The position numbers and the translations under genes are program-made. Below, in pieces: positions 46,321-64,000 of a DNA stretch of 64,000 nt (position 1 is the stretch's first letter; every line of letters begins with the position of its first letter). Under the pieces are notes generated by a model. It did no database searches and was not told where the DNA came from. It saw nothing but the letters and a program-made list of their open reading frames with translations. Origin of the DNA: Panorpa germanica (Eukaryota > Arthropoda > Insecta > Mecoptera > Panorpidae); assembly GCA_963678705.1 (NCBI GenBank), contig OY783213.1, forward strand, positions 10,482,451-10,546,450, given 5' to 3'.

Positions 46321-46440
46321 AAGGAACGACACAGTTGGGCGAGAGTATTGATGCTTGACTCTGACTACTACTCTGTTATCGGGTTCGATCCCCGGGCCAG
46401 AGTTATATTTTCTGGGTTTGATAAAATAAGATTTAATTGG
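46321..46440 (+). mobile_element. tRNA-derived SINE, plus copy
   Basis: An A-box-like CAGTTGGGCGAG (46332-46343) and a B-box GGTTCGATCCC (46382-46392) at tRNA-like spacing are followed by AGTTATATTTTCTGGGT. The B-box to tail segment matches the minus-strand copy at 54575-54695. The head does not fold as a complete functional tRNA in my reading. Confidence 0.55.
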
Positions 46441-47642
46441 TTGTGTGCAACCATAGAACAATGAATATTGAAAAAAAATGATCACAAAAAGAAAAATTCG
46501 AGAACGAAAATAGAAAAAGGAAAAAGAAAAAAGGAAAGAAGAAGAAAAAGAACAGCTTTAGAAGAGATTGGATGGAAATTGGAACATCATAGTTAAGGCG
46601 ATTCCTGTGTCATATCGAATGCTGAAATAGGAAGAAGAATAAGGATCTTGAACGTTAAATGAGGAGGTGATTGATGAAGCACCAATGGACTTATTTGAAA
46701 TGGAATAAGGAAAGAAGCTGATACATGGAAAATAGAATTATTATGTAGTGTATAAAAGAAATGTAATATTGATTTAAAAGTGCTAATAACTACCAATAGT
46801 TGATGCACTGAAAAATTAAATTAAAAAAAAATATATATTGAACTGACAGTCTTGTCTTAAGTGTAAGCATCATTATTTAAAACTAGTCTAAGTTTGTCCC
46901 CTACAAACCTGTCTCAAACTTCTCTTTGTCTTAACTCTGATTTCCCCGAATCGTTGACAGATGGTTGATATGAAATGGACTGTGATCACATTCCATCGAA
47001 AGTCGAAACTAAACATGTTGTCTATTTTGGACAACATTTGAATTCCTGCCTCCATGTTTTAATTCGCCAATGGACAATAATTCTTCCCAAAGACAAAGCC
47101 GACATTTTTCATTTTCGATAAAACAAAAAGAAAAGTCATTTTATTAAATCGTTTCCGTTTCTACGGAGAATTTGATACGATTTTTTTACGATTTTTATAC
47201 GATTTCCATTGAATTTGCTAAATGAATTCGTAGTAGGTCTGTGATTTATGCCGTTGTCGTTCTTTCTGTTTCTGTTTTTACCACCGCGTTTTACCCATAT
47301 GGTTTTGATAAATTATTTATATTTTTTGATACCAAAGAAATGAACCGATGGACTCCTTAATAGACTGTCAATGACTCAGCAATTTAAGCGGATCCGGCTA
47401 ACGAAGATGAAGTATGCTCTACTCTCTACATTACTTTACGTTTCATTATTATTTTATAATTAAAAAATTTAAAACAGATATTTCTTTGTGTATATATCTT
47501 GCATAAATTATGTAAAAATAGTACGACGTCACATTGTAGGAATAGTTTAATTAAGAGGAATAATTAATGAGAGTTTAGTTCGAAATTAGTGGGAGGTGGT
47601 TAAAATCGGTTGTCTCTAATTTTGGTTGGAATCGAATACAAC
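46441..47642. other. No gene supported
   Basis: A-rich and purine-rich at 46480-46560, otherwise AT-rich. The frame at 46593-46808 (minus) has no recognised domain. Confidence 0.3.
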
Positions 47643-48344
47643 GGGCTTGTGTCCTCATTTTTTAGTGGTCGATTTTTCAATTGTTGATTGAAATTGATTG
47701 AATTGAAATGTGTATTGACGTGACTATTTTATTAAATATTTAAATGTTGACGGAGATATAGCAATTAAAAATTTGAATTGTAGTTTTAGCGCTAGAAATG
47801 GTCGGCTATATTTGTATGACGTGAATGCATTTTAACGTCAGCTATTTGTTGAATAGGTCAGTGCTGTGGTAATGTTTTGTAGCTGTTGGTAGTCGAAATA
47901 ATCAAGTCAAATCAAAGATTAATAAGTTTTTATTTTATTTAACCCTGTTACGGCAGACATAATATTGAAATTTTATTGTTCCTTGAAATAGCTGTAAATA
48001 ATATTTGACATTTTGATATATAAATACATACAGCAGAGATTTATGAGCTTTAAGGTTGGTAACCTGTAATCTTGCCAGAGTTCTATCTTGAATATGCCAT
48101 CTGTTTTACGCTCTGTTGTATAAAAGAGATAGCAACTAGCGGCTGTGATGTCACATGCAGTTGGAATATTGTCCAACGTTGAATCCCTTTAGTAATTAAA
48201 GAGAAAAAATGACTTTTTTAATTGTTAATATCTCCTGAAATATAAGGAGTTATTAAAAAATAATTGAACATTTGAGGTTCTAGTAACCCACTTTATCAAT
48301 ACATACTACAATTTTATAGAAATGAAGACATAGGACACAAGCCC
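47643..48344. mobile_element. MITE family M2, full copy
   Basis: Starts GGGCTTGTGTCCTCATT and ends GGACACAAGCCC. About 702 bp, with all blocks of the family in canonical order. It is a good reference for the family. Flanks AC and AG do not match, so the duplication is mutated. Confidence 0.85.
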
Positions 48345-50205
48345 AGTGAAAAAACCATTATTAGGTTATTGTCATAACTGTCCGAAAATTCGGTCCTTGA
48401 ATACTAAAATAAGTTCAATCTAAGACTGTTATGAACTTTTTGGCTAATAGTGAAAAACTAAAATAAAAACTTAAATTAATATAAAAAATGTATATTTGGT
48501 TTTTGTACTTTTAAGTTTATATCACATAAATATCCATATAATTGTTGTAACAAACATTTTATTATACAATTAGAAACAGTCTTATACAATAAAAGTGTCA
48601 AAGGATTACGTTCAAGCAAACCCAATTCTTAAAGAAGCAGAAGAATAATTTAATGATGAAATCAGTGTCTTTTAATTATGACTTTTATTAATTATGAAAA
48701 AATTCCTAACCTCAAATTTGTCCATGAACTAGATATCCGTATATATTGATCAATTTAGATGAACGTAATTCTTTGGTTATAATAAATTCGTTTAAACATT
48801 CGTGACATAAATATTTTTTTGTTCGTTAAAATTTCGATAATTTGTAATTTAATTTATTAACATTTCTTTTTAAATATTGAATTTAATACACGAATAAAAT
48901 TACTTATTATACATTTACTTATATATAAATATTATTTACAATTACATGTAGTATTAAATTATAAAATTTGTAAATTTAAGACTAGATACATATATTTTTT
49001 TAAATATGGAAAACTTTTTGCACGTGTTTAAAATAAGGTTAGTCTGGAAACAAACCAAAATTTTCTATTTTTAAATTTTAGGTAGTTTTTAGGTAGCGCA
49101 CTAGCGTATCATTTCAAATTATTTGCTATATGTTATGACTGTTATGACTGGATACAATTGATTATGATACGCTAGAAATTAAATGAATATTATTTGTTAT
49201 ATTGTTAAAAATATTTTCTTTTATACGCACAAGAGTATGCCATAAATCAATTTAAATTTCTAATAGATGAATCACAAGACAATAATTAATGAAACCAGTG
49301 ATTAAACATTTACATACAAATATTATAGCTAGAAATGAAATAGTTTTTGAAAATGAAATACTTTTAAAAACGATTTTCTAGTAACTATTATTTTATATTA
49401 CATTTATAAGGGAAATGCAGTTGACGGAATATTTTAGTAAAACTCATCTCAAGGCCGTAATACAGCCTTCAAACGTTTAACATATTGACTTTTCTCTTAA
49501 ATATACGCCTTATACTTATGCTTCCACAAACACACGTATATTAAACATGCACACAATCTATATCATACACTATTATAAAGTTGCTTTTCGTAATGTTTGA
49601 ACCGATTTTAATATATAAACTGAAATAAATATAATGTAGTGGTTCTCATCTTCGTGCTTTCATTCCCTTTCTAGTTTTAATAGATAACATCATTTTAATT
49701 CAGCTTATACAATATTTATTAAAATCTGGCGCCTGATATACTAGCAACTATAATAGCACATGTATTTGTATCATATATACTTCTACAATAATAGTGGTAT
49801 AGTTTACGCTCTTACCAAGTTAAATAAATACAAATAGATATCATTTACAAATTACGTGAATGTACATAGATAGTTTTAAAGGACAAATAGGTTAATTAAA
49901 GGTTTAAAATAGCTATTTATGTTGCTCTCATACACAAATCTAAGATTTAAACCATTACACCAAATATATACACCAAACATATTTGGTAATATTATTTTAA
50001 CAACTGGTTTGTCATCTCAGCTATTTTATTTAATTGTTAAATAATTTATATACTTCTTTTACTTATCAAAAATATATTTACAAAATTTAAATAAAATTAA
50101 TTATTAAATCGATCTACATCGGAAACCATTGTACCCTAATTGTATTGGTTACAATTTGTAATTAACATATTATTCGATGCTTAATTAATACTTAATTGTA
50201 ACACA
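48345..50205. other. No gene; AT-rich region downstream of the kinase gene
   Basis: Very AT-rich. It lies 3' of the kinase gene on its strand. No exon, repeat array or RNA gene recognised. Confidence 0.4.
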
Positions 50206-50211
50206 TTTATT
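50206..50211 (-). terminator. Candidate polyadenylation signal of kinase gene
   Basis: AATAAA on the minus strand about 115 bases after the stop codon at 50325. Other AATAAA-like words occur nearby in this AT-rich DNA, so the choice is tentative. Confidence 0.35.
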
Positions 50212-50324
50212 TGTTCATTTTCTTAAAATAAACACTTAATGATTATATAGAGAGTACACTTAGAAAATTGACAAAAAGTTATTTGAAAAACATCAATTAT
50301 ATCGAATAGATGAATCAACAACAT

Positions 50325-59983
<9,659 letters not shown>

Positions 59984-60031
59984 CTAAAACAAACAGTATT
60001 AAATATTACCTAATGACAAAAACGTAGTAAT

Positions 60032-60943
60032 GGGCTTGTGTCCTCATTTTCTAGTGGTCGATTTTTCAATTGTTGATTGAAATTGATGTTAATAAATGTG
60101 TACTGGCGTGTCTATTTTATGAAATATCTAAATGTTGATGGAGATATAGCAATTAAAAGTTTGACTTGTAGTTTTAGCGCTAGAAATGGTCAGCCATATT
60201 TGTATGACGTGAAGTGCATTTTAACGTCAGTTACTTGTTGATTACGTTAGTGCTGTGGTAAAGTTTTGTATCTGTTAGTAGTCGAAATAATCAAGTCAAG
60301 TCAAAGAACAATACGTTTTAGACATAATATTTAAATTTTATTGTTCCTTGAAATAGCTGTAAATAATATTTGATATTTTGATATATAACTACATATAGCA
60401 GAGATTTATGAGCTGTAACGTTGGTAACCTGTAAACTTGTCAGAGTTATGTCAAGAATATATCTCTTTTATGCTCTGTTGTATAAAAGAGATATCAACTA
60501 GTGGTTGTGATGTCACATGATTTGGAATGTGTACAACGTTGAATCCCTTTTATAATAAAACAGACAAAAGACTTTTTAATTGTTAATATCTCCTAATATA
60601 TAAGAAGTTATTAAAAAATAATTAAACCCACTTTATCAATATATAGGACTATTTTATAGGAATTAAAGCCTACTGCACACGTAGCGTGTTTTAACCCGGA
60701 CGGGACGTGGACGGGACGGAGACAAAACGTGGTATTAGGGGCTCGCGCGGAACGGAACGTGCTAAACATCGTCGTCGACGATATTTTTTCCCGTTCCTTC
60801 AACGCCACGTCCCCGTCCCGTCCGTGCACCTGTTATGTATGCACTTTCCTATACATTTTATATGAAACGATATTGTCGTCCCGTTCCGTCCGGGTTAAAA
60901 CACGCTACATATGCAGCAGGCTTAAGACATAGTACACAAGCCC
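60032..60943. mobile_element. MITE family M2, full copy with nested insertion
   Basis: Starts GGGCTTGTGTCCTC and ends GTACACAAGCCC, with AT on both sides. Close to the 47643 copy except for a segment lost near 60320 and the nested element at 60667. Confidence 0.85.
60667..60922. mobile_element. Nested inverted-repeat MITE, TAA-flanked
   Basis: Starts AGCCTACTGCACACGTAGCG and ends with the inverse CGCTACATATGCAGCAGGCT, TAA on both sides. The unoccupied M2 site reads GAAATTAAGACAT, so the insertion and 3-bp duplication are clear. Terminal repeats of about 45 bp run through GTTTTAACCCGGACGG. TAA suggests PIF/Harbinger. The overlapping open frames are spurious. Confidence 0.8.
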
Positions 60944-61118
60944 ATTACACTCTAGATTCTGACAGATTAGAATTATTTGGGATACGAAGAAATCGTTGGG
61001 TTTGTACTTCAGAGTTAAAGTATTTGTTATCTTTGTTGGGGTTTTGAAAGGATTTATTTGGGCTACTATAACGCTACTACCTTCTATAACATTGCTAATT
61101 GAAAAAAAATAATAGGAT

Positions 61119-61363
61119 ATGTGAGCTTCTGGTAGCCATCTTTATCAATATACTCATACAGTAAAGTGCAGTTTTTATAGGTAAAGCTAACAATCCAATT
61201 GTATAAGTATATAAATAAATTAGATATTATTTAACAACTAGATAAAATGGGATTCAAGATAATTAAAGCAAGCTCCTGTTAAGTGGGCGTAAGAATTGAG
61301 CTTGCTTTAATTAAGAAAATAGGAAACAAATGAATAACTAAATTCAAAATATAAAATCAAGTT
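61119..61363. repeat. Direct repeat, left copy, 5' of DUF229 gene
   Basis: Matches 63776-64000 with few differences, starting TGTGAGCTTCTGGTAGCCAT and ending AAAATATAAAATCAAG. It includes a hairpin with arms AAGCAAGCTC and GAGCTTGCTT (61267-61310). It forms the immediate 5' flank, probably promoter and 5' untranslated region, of the gene. Confidence 0.9.
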
Positions 61364-61391
61364 TCGGAATAATTTAATAAAATCTTTAAAA

Positions 61392-63383
61392 ATGTTCAAA
61401 ATGCGTAGTAATAAAAATATAAAAATAAACAACAATGATAACTTATTAAAAACAAAAGTTTTGGTACGTGTTAACTGTTTTATATTGTGGCTCTTGCTAT
61501 TCTTTTTATCCGCATCACTTTATTTCATTTGGAAGCAATGTACAGTGAAATACATGCCCCTATATTTAATCCACACAACTGGATGTCAAATTCCAATTAT
61601 TTTTCCAAACTCTGAAGCTATTAGTTATTTAGAAATGAACCCAAATCGATTAACCTGTAGCTACCGAAACAGCACAGAACCCTTAGTATTATCCGATGAC
61701 TCTTCTTTGTGGGTTGACGAAAATGCGTTGCTATTCTACGGGATCAACGACAGCCAAAATGTGAAATGTTGTTATACTCAGCTTTATCGACCAACTGTCA
61801 AGGGCCCAAATGAGACAGGGTCTCCTTACCTATATGGAAAAACCTGCAAACCATTTTGGAAGAAGGAAAATGTATCGATGGAGTTTGTTAGAATTAATTG
61901 TACGAATAATGGGACACTCTTCTACACAGATTTTCATTATTTTGTCCCAATTAAAAGCCATGTGGAAAATCGGTGTAAACAATTGTCTGACACAAATGAA
62001 AAAATGAACGTGTTAATACTAGGACTGGACTCCATTACCAGATCAATCTTTCATTTCGCAATAAGTAAAACTTCTAACCATCTTAAAGATATGGGTGCAA
62101 TCGAGATGTTTGGATATAACAAAGTTGGACTTAATACTGTACCTAATATGGTGCCAGTTGCAACTGGATTATTTCTGGAAGAGTTGCGCAGCACATGTTT
62201 GAAAAAAGGTGAAGGATATTTAGATTCATGTAAATTTATTTGGAAAGATTTCGAGTCGCTAGGATATCGTACAGCGTTTATTGAAGATTCTAAGTCTAAT
62301 GACATTTACGAACATATAGGGAAAGGGTTTTACCGTGCTCCAACTGATTACTACTCGCCTACCTTTTACCATGCTGCAGAGAAAGAAATTGGTGTTTTTA
62401 TAAAGAGAGTAAATTTTTGTATTGGTACCAGGCTTCTGTATGAAACACTTTTAACCTATGTTGAGAAGTTTTTTAAATCTATGGCAGATCGGCCCTATTT
62501 TGGGTTCTTTTGGGAATGTAGTTTAACACACGAGGGTCTTAATTTAGGAAAATTAGTAGATGACTGTTATTTATTCCTTTTAAAAAGTTTATCACAACAC
62601 GCGTCTTTCAATAATAATACAGTTTTAATCGTGATGAGTGACCATGGATACCAAAGAAATAGCGAATTTTCCAACACAAAGTTTGGACGATTTGATACTC
62701 GTAAACCTCTGCTTACTTTTGTGTTTCCAAAATGGTTTCATCATGAATATATGACTGCCTTCAAAAACATAAAGACAAATTCGAAAAGATTAGCTACTCC
62801 TTTTGATCTGCATGAAACTTTAAAAGACTTATCTAACCATGCATATTATTTGAACGATAGAAGATTGTTGCAACGGACTTGCGAGCTGGAGAATGGTAAA
62901 CTGCCACGTGGAATTAGCTTATTTTTACCAATACCCGAAAAAAGAACATGTGCAGATGCTGAAATTCCTTTCAGGTATTGTTCATGTGAGAAAACCGCAA
63001 AACAGAAACTTGATCGTAAATTAATTAAATATTTGTCCCGACAAGTGATCATATGGATAAACAAGCAGATATGGGCTTATCCTCATTGTGCAACGGTTTC
63101 CTTGAAGAAAGTTTTATATGCTAATCTTGGAACGTCCGTCCCGAGAAGTGTAAATGATCATATGAACTTAAATTGGCACCTTATAATAGAGGCTGAACCA
63201 GGAAGAATGACATTCGAAGCATCAGGCAGAACAGTTGATGCGAAACGATTAGAGAGCATGAATAGTTCAGCAAAGGTTGTAGAGACTGTCTATGCACTTT
63301 CTACTTACCGATATCGAAGCCATTGTGAGAATAACAAAACTGTCAAACCATTTTGTTTTTGTAGCGATGAAAATATAAAGTAA
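61392..63383 (+). CDS. DUF229 family type II membrane protein
   Basis: An uninterrupted 663-residue frame. A cytoplasmic basic N-terminus is followed by a signal-anchor helix (about 29-47, CFILWLLLFFLSASLYFIW), placing the rest outside the cytosol or in the Golgi lumen. The DUF229 core is alkaline-phosphatase/sulfatase-like: ILGLDSITR (209-217) supplies the metal-binding aspartate and probable nucleophile serine, and VMSDHGYQ (414-421) the second metal site. Many cysteines and NxS/T sites fit a secreted domain. Substrate is unknown for this family. ATG at 61392 is used; a second ATG lies three codons later. It is intronless, unlike the kinase gene it is probably nested in (opposite strand), and flanked by direct repeats, pointing to tandem duplicates. 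It looks intact. Confidence 0.9.
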   Translation: MFKMRSNKNIKINNNDNLLKTKVLVRVNCFILWLLLFFLSASLYFIWKQCTVKYMPLYLIHTTGCQIPIIFPNSEAISYLEMNPNRLTCSYRNSTEPLVLSDDSSLWVDENALLFYGINDSQNVKCCYTQLYRPTVKGPNETGSPYLYGKTCKPFWKKENVSMEFVRINCTNNGTLFYTDFHYFVPIKSHVENRCKQLSDTNEKMNVLILGLDSITRSIFHFAISKTSNHLKDMGAIEMFGYNKVGLNTVPNMVPVATGLFLEELRSTCLKKGEGYLDSCKFIWKDFESLGYRTAFIEDSKSNDIYEHIGKGFYRAPTDYYSPTFYHAAEKEIGVFIKRVNFCIGTRLLYETLLTYVEKFFKSMADRPYFGFFWECSLTHEGLNLGKLVDDCYLFLLKSLSQHASFNNNTVLIVMSDHGYQRNSEFSNTKFGRFDTRKPLLTFVFPKWFHHEYMTAFKNIKTNSKRLATPFDLHETLKDLSNHAYYLNDRRLLQRTCELENGKLPRGISLFLPIPEKRTCADAEIPFRYCSCEKTAKQKLDRKLIKYLSRQVIIWINKQIWAYPHCATVSLKKVLYANLGTSVPRSVNDHMNLNWHLIIEAEPGRMTFEASGRTVDAKRLESMNSSAKVVETVYALSTYRYRSHCENNKTVKPFCFCSDENIK

Positions 63384-63775
63384 TTAAAATATACTTATCA
63401 TTTGTATTTAGTTTAATAGTTCATTATAGAATCAACAAGCTATAACTGCATTTTAATTGATATCACTCGAGACTCGAGTCAACTAAAACTTTCTTCTAAG
63501 AGGATTTAATAAAGTGAAACTTCTTTAAACTCTTCTCACTTACTGACTACAATACTGACAACTTAAAAACTTCGCAAATTGACTATATTCAAAATTCTAT
63601 GTAATATTAAATTTTTTAGTCAATATCACAAAGTTAGTTTGAATGTCTTATACTATAGAGATTTACGTAAGACCAAATAAATAAAATTTTAGTCTGACCA
63701 TTAGTTTAGCAGTTACAAGTTTTCTTAAATCTTAAATTCGGAAAAATCTTAATTTCGTGTGTTGATATTGAGCTT
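63384..63775. other. 3' flank of DUF229 gene
   Basis: AT-rich. AATAAA at 63508-63513, about 125 bases after the stop, is a plausible polyadenylation signal. Confidence 0.5.
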
Positions 63776-64000
63776 ATGTGAGCTTCTGGTAGCCATCTAT
63801 ATCAGTTTTATAGGTAAAGCTAACAATCTAATTGTAAAAATATATAAATAAATTAGATATTAATTAACAACTAGATAAAATGGAATTCAAGATAATTAAA
63901 GCAAGCTCCTGTTAAGTGGGCGTAAGAGTTTAAATTGAGCTTGCTTTATTTAAGAAAACAGAAAATAAATGAATAACTAAATTCAAAATATAAAATCAAG
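63776..64000. repeat. Direct repeat, right copy, cut by window edge
   Basis: Second copy of 61119-61363 in the same orientation, with a 30-base deletion near its start. It ends at the window edge just where the first copy leads into the start codon region. Confidence 0.9.

Noticed and set aside
46321..46405. A functional tRNA gene
   Set aside because: A- and B-box-like words are present but a proper cloverleaf with paired acceptor stem could not be drawn; a SINE head fits better.
60729..61047. Overlapping frames at the nested MITE
   Set aside because: They lie in the arms of the inverted repeat and the end of M2.
61810..62305. Alternative frames inside the DUF229 gene
   Set aside because: They are out-of-frame shadows of the 663-residue coding sequence.

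Overview
The window is AT-rich eukaryotic nuclear DNA from an insect. Spliced genes have GT-AG introns, and there are mariner, piggyBac-like, PIF/Harbinger-like, hAT-like, BEL/Pao and Jockey elements and many MITE families. The order cannot be fixed from the sequence; a holometabolous insect fits the receptor tyrosine kinase found here. No CRISPR array, operon or bacterial feature is present.

Region 1-34 kb is a repeat graveyard without a convincing complete host gene. It holds two MITE families that recur through the whole window. Family M1 has termini CCCAGTAAACA and a 2-bp target duplication of variable sequence. Family M2 has termini GGGCTTGTG and an AT duplication. It also holds two internally deleted mariners (3.1-3.5 and 23.1-23.7 kb), a TAA-flanked Harbinger-type MITE (19.8-20.5 kb), a large inverted pair of unclassified repeats (10.2-11.0 and 15.6-16.8 kb), two minisatellite arrays (17.5 and 18.4 kb), a TTAA-flanked piggyBac-type element (32.8-33.6 kb) and several non-LTR relics. 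A few GC-richer islands (8.86-9.04, 18.06-18.35, 22.63-22.68 kb) look coding-like but are unassigned.

Region 34-45 kb is retroelement-rich. It has a non-LTR ORF2 tail, a 5'-truncated Jockey-type element with poly(A) and a 15-bp target duplication, and a complete BEL/Pao retrotransposon (37696-44979). The BEL element has two 659-bp LTRs that I found identical by eye, a tRNA-Tyr primer-binding site, an uninterrupted 1691-aa Gag-Pol frame and an AGCTG target duplication. It sits inside an older small inverted-repeat element.

Region 50-60 kb carries, on the minus strand, nine exons of a receptor tyrosine kinase: transmembrane segment, split kinase domain with all catalytic motifs, and a short tyrosine-containing tail. 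Its best fit is Torso. The extracellular part would lie beyond 64 kb. Its introns are packed with M1, M2, foldback and SINE insertions. A tandem partial copy of the last exon lies just upstream of the real one.

Region 61-64 kb holds an intronless plus-strand gene for a 663-aa DUF229 (alkaline-phosphatase-like) type II membrane protein. It is flanked by direct repeats of its 5' region, suggesting a tandem array, and probably sits inside a kinase intron on the opposite strand. The host genes show no obvious joint pathway; the main story is layered transposition around and inside them.
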